Source of the DNA: Bacteroidales bacterium
Lineage (GTDB): Bacteria; Bacteroidota; Bacteroidia; Bacteroidales; F082
Length of the DNA stretch: 64,000 nucleotides
NCBI GenBank assembly: GCA_024400455.1
Contig: JAKSMU010000011.1
Coordinates: 1-64,000 of the forward strand
Direction of reading: 5' to 3'
Below, piece after piece: positions 48,027 to 57,270 of the stretch. The notes under the pieces are model-generated. The model had not been told where the DNA came from and ran no database searches. It saw nothing but the letters and a program-made list of their open reading frames with translations. The translations under genes and the position numbers were made by a program. Position 1 is the stretch's first letter, and every line of letters begins with the position of its first letter.

Positions 48027-48733
48027 TTGATGCGCGCCCGTTTCATTTTAAGCATTTCAGCCTCTTTCATCATCGTTCGACGATGAAAGTAGGTACAGAT
48101 GCTGTGCTTTTGGGGCGTTGGGTGGAAGTGAATCCTGCTGATTATGTTTTGGATATTGGTACAGGTTGTGGCATTATGCCATTGATGTTGGCTCAGAAAG
48201 GAGCCGGAAAAATTGATGCAGTTGATTTGGACGAAAATTCTGTCGAAGAGGCTAAAATCAATTTTTCAGCATCGCAATGGAGCGAAAAACTATCTGCGTG
48301 TCAATCTGATATCCGTAATTATGTAACAGATGCGAAATATGATTTGATTATCTCAAATCCGCCATTCTTCATCAATTCCTACAAAAGCGAGACCGAGCGG
48401 AAAAACATGGCGCGTCATACTGATGATTCCTTGTCGTTTGCTGAATTGTGCGCTGCTGCTTCCAGATTGTTGAAAGATGATGGCCGTTTTGCGGTTGTGT
48501 TGCCTGTGACTGAATCGGCTGAATTTCTGAAAGATGCCGAGAAATTCGGATTCTATCAAAGCAAAAGGATGGAAATCATTCCTGTTGAAGGGAAGGAACC
48601 GAACCGTGTCAATTTGGAATTGAAAAAAATGCCGTCAGAAACGATTCTGACGACATCTTTTGTGATTCGTGGTGCCGATGGAAAATTCACGGCGCAATAT
48701 GATGATTTCCTAAAGGATTATTATTTAGGTTGA
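48023..48733 (+). CDS. trmN6: tRNA1(Val) (adenine-37-N6)-methyltransferase
   Basis: The 236-residue protein is a class I SAM-dependent N6-adenine methyltransferase. Motif I is VLDIGTGCGIMPLMLAQ, and motif IV is SNPPFF, near residue 112. It matches the YfiC/TrmN6 group, including the N-terminal PFHFKHFSLFHHRSTMKVGTDAVLLG. The enzyme makes m6A37 in tRNA1(Val). Its ATG overlaps the rimM stop. Confidence 0.92.
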   Translation: MIDARPFHFKHFSLFHHRSTMKVGTDAVLLGRWVEVNPADYVLDIGTGCGIMPLMLAQKGAGKIDAVDLDENSVEEAKINFSASQWSEKLSACQSDIRNYVTDAKYDLIISNPPFFINSYKSETERKNMARHTDDSLSFAELCAAASRLLKDDGRFAVVLPVTESAEFLKDAEKFGFYQSKRMEIIPVEGKEPNRVNLELKKMPSETILTTSFVIRGADGKFTAQYDDFLKDYYLG

Positions 48734-48766
48734 CTTTTCCTATGTGTTTATAATCAGCGAGTTGAA

Positions 48767-49603
48767 TTAGTAGACGCTGTTTGTCTTTGGCTTCTTGTCG
48801 GTTGACTTGCCGTCTGGTTCGTTGAAAATGTAAACAATTCGGAGTGTGACGAGATTGTTTCTCTGCAACCTGATTTGGCTTGGCAGCGTCTCGGTGATGT
48901 TCTGGTAGTAAAGTCTTGTGCGTATGGGCTTTAAAGAGTACTGATATCTTAATTCGGCATGAAAACCTTTCCAGATCCTACAACGAAGGTCGGCGCAGAA
49001 ACAAATGTCGTTGGAACTGTAGGTGTTGGAGTTCGCAACAAACTGTGGAATATGGATGGTGTCGTTAAAACCTAAATCTTTGTAAAACAGTTCGCCCAAT
49101 TGCTCCAAGTTTGTGATGTCGCCTAAATCGGGACCATCGTAGCCGTTTTTCCAGTAAAGATGTCCGTCGCCAACGCCTGTTCCGGAAGAAATACGGTCGA
49201 TTTTCTCGTCAATGCCGACAACTCGTCCGTACGACACGCCGAAACCTACTGAAAACTTGTCTTTGTCGGTTAAGTAGACCATGAGCGGAACTTCGGCATA
49301 ATTCAATTTCAAGTTGTAGGCGTGAGGGTAGGTGCTGCCGTATTGGATGCTGTCTCTTTTAAACGCACCTTTCTGATTGAAAAGCACTTCCAGACCGATA
49401 TCCATGAAATTGGTGACAGGAACCAAGGCGCCTGCTCCGGCATGGAGGCCTAGTTTCTTGTAACCGTAGCATTCGTCGCCATCGACTTGGCATGCGTTGC
49501 CGCCAAAGAAGACTTCACCTTTGACTATCTGAGCTTTCAGTGAACTTAATGGCGTGATAATCAATAATAAAAGTGCGAGTATTAAGAATCTCTTTGTTTT
49601 CAT
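48767..49603 (-). CDS. Outer-membrane beta-barrel protein, PorT-like
   Basis: The 278-residue protein has a signal peptide (to LKAQ) and strands typical of the PorT/outer-membrane-beta-barrel families in Bacteroidota (GLHAGAGALVPVTNFMDIGLEVLFNQKGAF, LNYAEVPLMVYLTDK). The C-terminal tail is basic. PorT helps T9SS in Porphyromonas, but this similarity is to the fold and I cannot assign that role. I chose ATG at 49603, where the signal peptide begins. Confidence 0.83.
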   Translation of the reverse strand: MKTKRFLILALLLLIITPLSSLKAQIVKGEVFFGGNACQVDGDECYGYKKLGLHAGAGALVPVTNFMDIGLEVLFNQKGAFKRDSIQYGSTYPHAYNLKLNYAEVPLMVYLTDKDKFSVGFGVSYGRVVGIDEKIDRISSGTGVGDGHLYWKNGYDGPDLGDITNLEQLGELFYKDLGFNDTIHIPQFVANSNTYSSNDICFCADLRCRIWKGFHAELRYQYSLKPIRTRLYYQNITETLPSQIRLQRNNLVTLRIVYIFNEPDGKSTDKKPKTNSVY

Positions 49604-49648
49604 ATTGTGTTGATTTGTAATTCTAAACGGCAAAAATAGGAGATTATT

Positions 49649-51787
49649 TTAATTCTGCGATGCAATATTTCGCATCGTCAGGCTGATTCTGTTGCGACTG
49701 ACATCGACATCGCTGACCATGACCCTTACTTTTTGATTGAGATGAACGACTTCGTTCGGGTCTTTGATGTATCTGTCGCACATTTGGCTGATGTGAACCA
49801 ATCCATCCTGATGCACGCCTATGTCGACAAAAGCACCAAAAGCCGTAATGTTGGTGACGATTCCGTTAAGCACCATTCCGATTCGTAAATCGTTGATTGT
49901 GCGTATGTTTTTATCAAATTCAAAGGCTTCGAAAGTCTTTCTTGGGTCGCGGCCTGGCTTTTCTAATTCACTTAAAATGTCGGTGACCGTTTCGATTCCG
50001 AAATTATCTTCCACAAAGTCTTTCGGATTGATCTGTGCAATCAAATCCTTGTTGCCGATGAGGTCTTTGACTTTGACATTCAGCTTTTTGGCCATTTTTT
50101 CCACGATGTGGTAACTTTCCGGGTGTACGGCACTTTGGTCAAGCGGATTTTCGCCGTTGTGGATGCGCAAGAAACCTGCGCATTGTTCGTAAGCTTTGTT
50201 GCCCAAACGTGGCACATTGAGCAGTTGCTTGCGGCTGGTGAAACCGCCTGTTTCTTCGCGGTAGGCAATGATATTGTAGGCCAATTGCGGACCAACGCCA
50301 CTGACATACGACAGCAGTTGCTGACTGGCGGTGTTCAGTTCCACGCCAACGGCATTCACGCAACTTTCAACCACTTGATCGAGGCTTTCGCCCAAAAGCT
50401 TTTGGTCGACATCGTGCTGATACTGACCGACTCCAATGGATTTGGGGTCTATTTTCACGAGCTCGGCTAATGGGTCCATCAAGCGACGGCCAATGCTGAC
50501 GGCACCACGCACCGTGATGTCGTAATCGGGGAATTCGTCACGGGCGATTTTCGAGGCCGAGTAGACTGATGCACCGCTTTCACTGACCATCACGGCCATG
50601 ATGTCGCGGTCGAATTTAATGGATTTGATGAAGTCTTCTGTCTCACGGCCTGCCGTTCCGTTGCCGATGGCGATCACCTTGATTCTGTAAGCATCGACTA
50701 AGCTCTTGATTTTGCGAGTGGCACCCGCAGTGTCTGACTTCGGTGGATGTGGATAGATGGTCTCGTTATGTAGTAAAGCTCCTGTCTCGCTGAGAACTAC
50801 GACTTTGCATCCGGTACGGAACCCAGGGTCGATGGCAAGGACGCGTTTCTGCCCCATAGGCGAGGCTAGAAGCAATTGTTTGAGATTTTCAGCAAAGACC
50901 TTGATGGCAGTCTCGTCGGCTTTTTCCTTATAATAGGCGCGGATCTCGGTTTCAATTGAGGGTTCGAGCAGACGTTTCCATGAATCGCTGATGGCATCTT
51001 GCACGATTTCAGAGGCTTCGTTGTCGTTTTTCAGGAAAATGCTGTCCAACGAATTGAGTACGAAATCGTCATCGACATTGATTTTCACTTTCAGCATGCC
51101 TTCGTCTTCGGCGCGAAACAAGGCCAAAATGCGGTGTGATGGCGCTTCGGAAATCGGTTCGCTGAAATCGAAATACTGTTGGTAGGTCTTGCCATCTTCC
51201 TCTTTCCCTTTGACGACTTTTGACGTGATGGCGCCTTGCATGTGGTAAATCTTGCGGATGCGATTGCGTCCCGCAATGTTTTCCGAAATCCATTCTGCCA
51301 TAATGTCTTTGGCACCTTCGATGGCTTCGTCGACATCGTTTACGCCTTTGTTGGCATCTATATAACGACGTGCGATTTTGTCGACGAAATCGACATTTTG
51401 TGCCATGATTTGAGCGGCTAAAGGTTCAAGGCCTTTTTCGCGCGCGATGGCGGCACGGGTGCGACGTTTTGGTTTGTAAGGGAGGTAGAGGTCTTCAACT
51501 TCCTGCAAAGTCTTGGCATTTAGGATTTTCTGTTCCAATTCGTCGGTCAGTTTGCCTTGTTCGCGAATGGAGTTGATGACGCTTTCCTTGCGTTTCTGCA
51601 ATTCGGTGAGTTGTTCCAAACGCTTTTGGATTGCGGCCGCCACTTCTTCGTTCATCGAACCGGTCATTTCCTTGCGGTAACGGGCTATGAAAGGAATGGT
51701 TGCGCCATCATTGAAAAGTTGAATGACATTGGCAACGTGAAAATACGAAAGATTCAGTTCTTGCGCTATCTGTATGCTAAAATCCAT
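49649..51787 (-). CDS. tex: Tex-family RNA-binding protein
   Basis: The 712-residue protein has the Tex layout: N-terminal helical domain (FIARYRKEMTGSMNEEVAAAI), YqgF-like domain (VLAIDPGFRTGCKVVVLSETG), helix-hairpin-helix (VGPQLAYNIIAYREETGGF) and a C-terminal S1 domain (GMVLNGIVTNITAFGAFVDIGVHQDGLVHISQM). Tex binds RNA or DNA and influences transcription or RNA turnover. It lies 12 bases after the aroE stop, probably in one operon. Confidence 0.95.
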   Translation of the reverse strand: MDFSIQIAQELNLSYFHVANVIQLFNDGATIPFIARYRKEMTGSMNEEVAAAIQKRLEQLTELQKRKESVINSIREQGKLTDELEQKILNAKTLQEVEDLYLPYKPKRRTRAAIAREKGLEPLAAQIMAQNVDFVDKIARRYIDANKGVNDVDEAIEGAKDIMAEWISENIAGRNRIRKIYHMQGAITSKVVKGKEEDGKTYQQYFDFSEPISEAPSHRILALFRAEDEGMLKVKINVDDDFVLNSLDSIFLKNDNEASEIVQDAISDSWKRLLEPSIETEIRAYYKEKADETAIKVFAENLKQLLLASPMGQKRVLAIDPGFRTGCKVVVLSETGALLHNETIYPHPPKSDTAGATRKIKSLVDAYRIKVIAIGNGTAGRETEDFIKSIKFDRDIMAVMVSESGASVYSASKIARDEFPDYDITVRGAVSIGRRLMDPLAELVKIDPKSIGVGQYQHDVDQKLLGESLDQVVESCVNAVGVELNTASQQLLSYVSGVGPQLAYNIIAYREETGGFTSRKQLLNVPRLGNKAYEQCAGFLRIHNGENPLDQSAVHPESYHIVEKMAKKLNVKVKDLIGNKDLIAQINPKDFVEDNFGIETVTDILSELEKPGRDPRKTFEAFEFDKNIRTINDLRIGMVLNGIVTNITAFGAFVDIGVHQDGLVHISQMCDRYIKDPNEVVHLNQKVRVMVSDVDVSRNRISLTMRNIASQN

Positions 51788-51799
51788 AGTTTCAATTGT

Positions 51800-52531
51800 T
51801 TATTCGTTCCAGATTTCCCACGACTTCTTGGCCTGTTCTTCCAACATCTGCATGCCATTGTAAACTTTTGCGCCCCAAGTCTTGCCCAATTCCATGAAAG
51901 CGGTCTGCTTTGGATTGTAGATTAAGTCGATGAGAATGTGCTTTTTACATAAGGCCTGGTAATTGATTTCAGGGAAATCTTCAATTCGTGGCGACATGCC
52001 CAAAGGCGTTGCGTTGATGATGAGTAGGCTCTTTTTAAGTGTCTCGTCGGTCAGCGTGTCGTAGGTGAAATCGCCTTTTTCAGCGTAACGGCTGACTGTG
52101 GAATAGGGTATTTGTTTCTGTCTCAGTACATATTGCACTGCTTTTGAAGCGCCGCCTGTGCCAAGAACCAACGCGTTTTCAATTGTCAGACCTTTCAAGG
52201 CTCTTTCCAGCAGCATGCTGAACCCGTAGGCATCGGTGTTGTAGCCTTTCATTTTCCCGTCCTTGATTTTCACCACGTTGACGGCGCCGATTTCCTGTGC
52301 GGTTTCGTCGATTTCGTCCAAATAGGGTAGGATGGCTTCCTTGTAAGGAATGGTCACATTGATGCCGCAAAGTTCGGGATACCTATTTATAATAGGTGTG
52401 ATTTCGTCGATAGATTTCATGTCGAAATTCTGATAACGGCAATCTAAGCCTTCGTATTGGAATTTCTCGTTGAAGAAATCCTTTGAAAATGAGTGCTTGA
52501 GCGGATGCCCGATAAGTCCGAATAGTCGCAT
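51800..52531 (-). CDS. aroE: Shikimate dehydrogenase
   Basis: AroE reduces 3-dehydroshikimate to shikimate with NADPH in aromatic amino acid synthesis. The 243-residue protein has the substrate motifs GHPLKHSFSKDFFNE and NVTIPYKEAILPYLD (catalytic Lys), NTDAYGF (catalytic Asp), and the nucleotide loop VLGTGGASKAV, followed by INATPLGM. I chose ATG at 52531; the longer upstream reading overlaps the promoter. It is slightly shorter than E. coli AroE. Confidence 0.95.
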   Translation of the reverse strand: MRLFGLIGHPLKHSFSKDFFNEKFQYEGLDCRYQNFDMKSIDEITPIINRYPELCGINVTIPYKEAILPYLDEIDETAQEIGAVNVVKIKDGKMKGYNTDAYGFSMLLERALKGLTIENALVLGTGGASKAVQYVLRQKQIPYSTVSRYAEKGDFTYDTLTDETLKKSLLIINATPLGMSPRIEDFPEINYQALCKKHILIDLIYNPKQTAFMELGKTWGAKVYNGMQMLEEQAKKSWEIWNE

Positions 52532-52548
52532 TGGCTTGAAAATTTGTG

Positions 52549-52556
52549 CAAAGATA
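52549..52556 (-). promoter_or_regulatory. Putative promoter -7 element of aroE
   Basis: TATCTTTG on the minus strand, 18 bases before the aroE ATG. Confidence 0.6.
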
Positions 52557-52617
52557 GTCAAATTGTGCTTTAAAAACCATCCAATGGAGACTCTCAAAAA
52601 AAAATATTCCAAAAGTG

Positions 52618-52648
52618 TTTGCCAGTTCAATAAAATGTTGTACTTTTG
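52618..52648 (+). promoter_or_regulatory. Promoter of rpmE2 (-33 and -7)
   Basis: TTTG (52618-52621) and TACTTTTG (52641-52648) are 19 bases apart, the best-formed promoter in the window, 30 bases before the ATG. Confidence 0.75.
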
Positions 52649-52678
52649 CACACTCAAAATTAAAAAGGAAAGTTAGAG

Positions 52679-52948
52679 ATGAAAAAAGACATTCACCCAA
52701 AGAATTATCGTCTGGTTGTTTTCAAAGATATGTCGAATGACTACATGTTCATGTCTCGTTCAACTATCAACACAAAGGATACCATTACTTGGGAAGACGG
52801 TAACGAATACCCATTGGTAAAGCTCGAAATCTCCAGTGCATCACACCCATTCTACACTGGTAAGATGAAACTCGTCGACTCAGCTGGTCGCGTTGATAAA
52901 TTCAACAACAAGTACAAGAAGTTCTTGGAAAAGAAAGAAGCTAAATAA
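52679..52948 (+). CDS. rpmE2: 50S ribosomal protein L31 type B
   Basis: The 89-residue protein matches the type B (YkgM-like) L31: [47 protein letters not shown]. It lacks the zinc-binding CxxC of type A L31, so it works without zinc. In many bacteria it is the zinc-starvation form, but in Bacteroidota it is the usual L31. A strong promoter and terminator suggest it stands alone. Confidence 0.96.
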   Translation: MKKDIHPKNYRLVVFKDMSNDYMFMSRSTINTKDTITWEDGNEYPLVKLEISSASHPFYTGKMKLVDSAGRVDKFNNKYKKFLEKKEAK

Positions 52949-52965
52949 GTTTCTATCAGCATTAA

Positions 52966-52999
52966 AGAAAAAAGCTCCTGCTTGCAGGGGCTTTTTTTA
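52966..52999 (+). terminator. Rho-independent terminator of rpmE2
   Basis: AAAGC-T-CC-TGC and GCA-GG-G-GCTTT pair, followed by seven T. Confidence 0.85.
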
Positions 53000-53090
53000 T
53001 GCTTTGCAGAGCGTGGCACATAATTTGCTAAATATTTTGCCATATTATAACTAAATCATATTACTGACATTTTGGCATTTATCCGATACT

Positions 53091-55586
53091 ATGAAATACC
53101 GCGATGATGATTTTCTGATGAATGATTTGACCGACGCTAATAGCGAGTTCATACCTGTATTAACGATTGAAGATGCGCGCCTCGGAATGGATGAGGAAGT
53201 CCCAGAAGAACTGCCCATTCTGCCTCTGCGTAATGCAGTGCTTTTCCCTGGCGTGGTAATTCCTATTACCGTTGGCCGTGACAAATCGGTGCGATTGGTC
53301 AAGGAATACTATAAGAAGAAACAGGCCATTGGCGTTGTCGCGCAAATGGATTCCAATGTCGAGGAACCCACTTCGGCCGATCTTTATAAAATAGGTACGG
53401 TGGCGCAAATCATCAAGACCATTCAGATGCCTGACGGAAATATGACGGTCATCATCCAGGGTAAACGCCGCCTCGAATTGCAAGAGTTTACGCAAATTGA
53501 GCCTTACATTAAGGCGAAGGTGACTGAATATCCCGATTTTAAGGATTATCCACATACGCGGAAATTTAATGCATTAGCGCAGTCTGTCAAGGATTTAGCG
53601 ATTCAAATCATCTCTAAATCACAGCATTTGCCGGAAGAAGCAAGTTATGCCATCAAGAGCATTGACAATCCGATTTTCTTGGTGAATTTCGTGGCAAGCA
53701 ACGTGGAAATGGATTTGCCGACCAAACAAATGCTGCTTGAATCGACCGACATCACGCAAATGGCAACCGACTTGTTGGGTGTCTTGACTACCGAACAGCA
53801 AATGCTTGACCTAAAGCAACAGATTCAAAGCAAGGTGCGTGTCGATATGGACAAGCAGCAGCGTGAATATTTCCTTAACCAGCAGTTGCGTACCATTCAG
53901 GAAGAGCTGGGCGGAACGCCTAACGAACAGGATATCAAGGAACTGATGGCCAAAGCTGAAAAGAAGAAATGGTCGGATGAAGTGGCTGAGGTCTTTGACC
54001 GTGAAATCAAGAAACTGGAACGCACCAACCCGCAGGCTGCCGAATATGGCATACAGCTGAATTACCTGCAATATCTCGTTGATTTGCCGTGGAATGAATT
54101 TACAAAAGACAATTTCGACTTGAAACGTGCGCAGAAAGTGCTTGATGCTGACCATTTTGGCTTGGATAAGATCAAGGACAGAATCATTGAGCATCTTGCC
54201 GTCTTGAAGTTGAAAAACGACATGAAAGCCCCGATTTTGTGCCTTGTCGGTCCTCCCGGTGTGGGTAAGACTTCGCTGGGCAAGTCCATCGCAAGGGCTT
54301 TGAACAGAAAATATGTCAGAATGTCATTAGGTGGCGTGCGCGATGAATCGGAATTGCGTGGTCATAGAAAAACATATATCGGCGCCATGCCGGGCCGTAT
54401 CATTCAGAATTTGCGTAAGGTGAAGTCAAGCAATCCTGTCTTTGTGCTCGATGAAATCGATAAGGTCAGCGGCAACAATATCAGCGGCGATCCGCAGGCG
54501 GCTTTGCTGGAAATCCTTGACCCTGAACAGAATTCCACTTTCTACGACAATTTCCTTGAACTGGATTACGATTTGTCGAAAATCCTGTTCATCGCAACGG
54601 CCAATAACCTTTCGACCATTCATCCCGCTTTACGCGACCGTATGGAAATCATTGATTTAAGCGGTTATTTGCGCGAGGAAAAATATGAAATCGCCAAGCG
54701 TCACCTGATTCCAAAGCAGTTGCAGGAGCATGGCTTGAAGTCGACGGAAATCACTTTTCCGAAGGATATTGTCATGCAAATCATTGACAATTACACCCGT
54801 GAGGCCGGCGTGCGCAATTTGGAACGTCGCATTGCTGATGTCATGCGCTATCGTGCCAAACAAGTGGTGACGGAAGACGAATTTGAAAAGAAAGTCAATG
54901 CCGAATTGTTAAACAAGGTGTTGGGTGTCCCGATGCATCGTGATGAAGACGAGGTGAAGCACAGCACGCCAGGCGTGGCAACGGGCTTGGCTTGGACGCA
55001 AGTTGGGGGTGAGATTCTTTCCATCGAAGTCAGCTTGAGCCGTGGCATGGGACATCTTTCCTTGACCGGAAATCTGGGCGATGTGATGAAGGAATCGGCT
55101 ACCATTGCTTACGAGTTCATCAAGTCGCACGCTTCGCAGCTCGACATTTCGCCTGATGTTTTCGACACTTGGAATGTCCATGTTCATATCCCGGAAGGCG
55201 CAACGCCAAAGGACGGCCCGTCGGCGGGCATCACCATGCTGACGGCCTTGACATCTGCTTTTACGCAACGCAAGGTGAAAGGTCAGCTAGCCATGACGGG
55301 CGAAATCACCTTGAGAGGCAAGGTGTTGCCGGTTGGCGGCATCAAGGAAAAGATGCTGGCAGCCAAACGCAATGGCGTCACCGATTTGATTGTCTGCATC
55401 GACAACAAACGCGACATCCTCGACATCAAGGAAGACTATGTGAGCGGTCTGAATTTCCATTATGTGGAAAACATGATGGAAGTGCTCGACCTCGCCCTCG
55501 AAAAGGAACAGGACAAGAACGACCTCGACTATAACAAATATCTGACTAACCTCCATGCCGAGGTGATTGGATTTAAGATGAAATAA
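53091..55586 (+). CDS. lon: ATP-dependent protease La (Lon)
   Basis: Lon degrades misfolded and regulatory proteins. The 831-residue protein has an N-terminal LON substrate-binding domain (LPILPLRNAVLFPGVVIP), a AAA+ domain with Walker A GPPGVGKTS and Walker B FVLDEIDK, and the protease domain with Ser711 (KDGPSAG) and the catalytic lysine in GGIKEK (about K754). The length is normal. The ATG at 53091 gives about 45 extra N-terminal residues, typical of Bacteroidota Lon. Heat-shock regulation is likely but no obvious binding site is visible. Confidence 0.97.
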   Translation: MKYRDDDFLMNDLTDANSEFIPVLTIEDARLGMDEEVPEELPILPLRNAVLFPGVVIPITVGRDKSVRLVKEYYKKKQAIGVVAQMDSNVEEPTSADLYKIGTVAQIIKTIQMPDGNMTVIIQGKRRLELQEFTQIEPYIKAKVTEYPDFKDYPHTRKFNALAQSVKDLAIQIISKSQHLPEEASYAIKSIDNPIFLVNFVASNVEMDLPTKQMLLESTDITQMATDLLGVLTTEQQMLDLKQQIQSKVRVDMDKQQREYFLNQQLRTIQEELGGTPNEQDIKELMAKAEKKKWSDEVAEVFDREIKKLERTNPQAAEYGIQLNYLQYLVDLPWNEFTKDNFDLKRAQKVLDADHFGLDKIKDRIIEHLAVLKLKNDMKAPILCLVGPPGVGKTSLGKSIARALNRKYVRMSLGGVRDESELRGHRKTYIGAMPGRIIQNLRKVKSSNPVFVLDEIDKVSGNNISGDPQAALLEILDPEQNSTFYDNFLELDYDLSKILFIATANNLSTIHPALRDRMEIIDLSGYLREEKYEIAKRHLIPKQLQEHGLKSTEITFPKDIVMQIIDNYTREAGVRNLERRIADVMRYRAKQVVTEDEFEKKVNAELLNKVLGVPMHRDEDEVKHSTPGVATGLAWTQVGGEILSIEVSLSRGMGHLSLTGNLGDVMKESATIAYEFIKSHASQLDISPDVFDTWNVHVHIPEGATPKDGPSAGITMLTALTSAFTQRKVKGQLAMTGEITLRGKVLPVGGIKEKMLAAKRNGVTDLIVCIDNKRDILDIKEDYVSGLNFHYVENMMEVLDLALEKEQDKNDLDYNKYLTNLHAEVIGFKMK

Positions 55587-55633
55587 AAAGCCTTTGAAAA
55601 TTGGGGTTTTGTAGATTTGTTTGATTTAATGAT

Positions 55634-57256
55634 ATGATAATCAATAAAATAATAGGAAAAACAAGTCGCTTGTTATTATTGCCTGTTCTATTGATGTTAT
55701 TTTCATGCAATCGAACGGAAAATTCCGATGAAAACCTTGCCATTTTCAAATACAACGAATCGGCGGGCATATTGACTTTGGATCCGATTTATGCCAAGGA
55801 TTTGCCTCACATTTGGGCTTGCAACCAGTTGTATAACAGCCTCGTGGCTTTCGATGACAGCATGAATGTCGTTCCGATGATTGCCAAAAGCTGGGAGATC
55901 AGCGAGGACGGCCTGACATATACTTTCCATTTGCGCAACGATGTCTTTTTCCATGAATCTGAGGCCTATTCGGAACCGCGTTTCGTGACGGCAAATGATG
56001 TGGTCTATTCCTATAACCGTGTGGTTGACAAATCGTTAAATTCGCCAGGCTCATGGATTTTTGCTTCGGTGAAACATGACGATGACGGTTATGCTTTCAC
56101 GGCAGTCGACGACAGCACTTTCCAAATCGAATTGTCGAATCCATTTCCGCCGTTTTTGGGCATTCTTTCGATGACCTACGCATCGGTGGTGCCGCACGAA
56201 GCCGTTGAATATTATGGCGATGCATTCAGAAATCATCCGGTTGGGACGGGTCCTTTCACGTTCCAGTATTGGAAGGAAAACGTGAAGCTCGTCTTCCGCA
56301 AGAATCCTGATTATTTTGAGTTTGAGGCAGGGGAGAGGTTGCCTTATCTGGATGCCGTTTCCATCAGTTTCCTCATCGACAAACAGGTCGCTTTCCTTGA
56401 ATTTGTCAAAGGGAAATTCGATTTCATGTCGGGCATCGATGCGCGTTATAAGGACGAACTTTTGACTTATGATGGCCAGCTTCGCCAGAAATATGAGGAT
56501 AAAATCTATCTCATTACCGAACCTTACCTGAATACGGAATACATTTCGTTTTACATTGATTCAGAGGATGTTCTGGGCATTGAACGTGCCAAGGCTTTGC
56601 GTCAGGCGGTGAACTATTCCATCGACCGAGAGAAGATGCTGCGCTATCTGCGCAACGGCATCGGCGAGGCGGCTACGGGCGGCATCATTCCTGCAGGTTT
56701 GCCGGGTTTTGACAACACGATTGGCTACGATTATGACTTGAAAAAGGCGCAGCGTTTAGTCAGTGAAAACGATTTGGAAGGTTACACGCTGAACCTCTCC
56801 ACTACGGCTGAATATGCCGACATTGGAAAATTCGTTCAGTCGCAAGTCGAGGCGGTGGGCTTGAAATGCAAGATGGAGGTGATGCCGCCGGCTACGATGC
56901 GCAGTATGCGCGCCAATGGCAGCCTTTCGTTTTTCCGCTCTTCATGGGTGGCCGATTATCCTGACGCAGAGAACTATCTTTCGTTGTTCACCACGGCGAA
57001 TTTCGCTCCAGCCGGACCGAATTATACGCATTATTCCAATCCGAAATACGATGCTTTGTATGCCAAGGCGATGGCTTGTACCGATGCTAATGAGCGTGCC
57101 GCCTATTACCGCCAGATGGATGCCATGATGATGGAAGACGCGCCCATCGTGCCGCTTTTTTACGACGAGGTTTTGCGTTTCGTCAACAAAAGGGTGGAAG
57201 GCTTGGGAAGCAATCCGACTAACTTGCTGGATTTGAGACGGGTTAGGGTGAAGTGA
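55634..57256 (+). CDS. ABC transporter solute-binding lipoprotein (family 5, peptide-type)
   Basis: The 540-residue protein has a lipoprotein signal (lipobox LFSC, Cys25) and the SBP_bac_5 fold of OppA/DppA-type proteins: WEISEDGLTYTFHLRNDVFFHESEA and AVNYSIDREKMLRYLRNGIG, with VPLFYDEVLRFVNKRVEGLG at the end. It would bind oligopeptides or nickel. No permease or ATPase genes are next to it. It follows lon by about 50 bases on the same strand and may be a stand-alone chaperone-like binding protein. Confidence 0.9.
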   Translation: MIINKIIGKTSRLLLLPVLLMLFSCNRTENSDENLAIFKYNESAGILTLDPIYAKDLPHIWACNQLYNSLVAFDDSMNVVPMIAKSWEISEDGLTYTFHLRNDVFFHESEAYSEPRFVTANDVVYSYNRVVDKSLNSPGSWIFASVKHDDDGYAFTAVDDSTFQIELSNPFPPFLGILSMTYASVVPHEAVEYYGDAFRNHPVGTGPFTFQYWKENVKLVFRKNPDYFEFEAGERLPYLDAVSISFLIDKQVAFLEFVKGKFDFMSGIDARYKDELLTYDGQLRQKYEDKIYLITEPYLNTEYISFYIDSEDVLGIERAKALRQAVNYSIDREKMLRYLRNGIGEAATGGIIPAGLPGFDNTIGYDYDLKKAQRLVSENDLEGYTLNLSTTAEYADIGKFVQSQVEAVGLKCKMEVMPPATMRSMRANGSLSFFRSSWVADYPDAENYLSLFTTANFAPAGPNYTHYSNPKYDALYAKAMACTDANERAAYYRQMDAMMMEDAPIVPLFYDEVLRFVNKRVEGLGSNPTNLLDLRRVRVK

Positions 57257-57270
57257 TAAGGACGGAAATA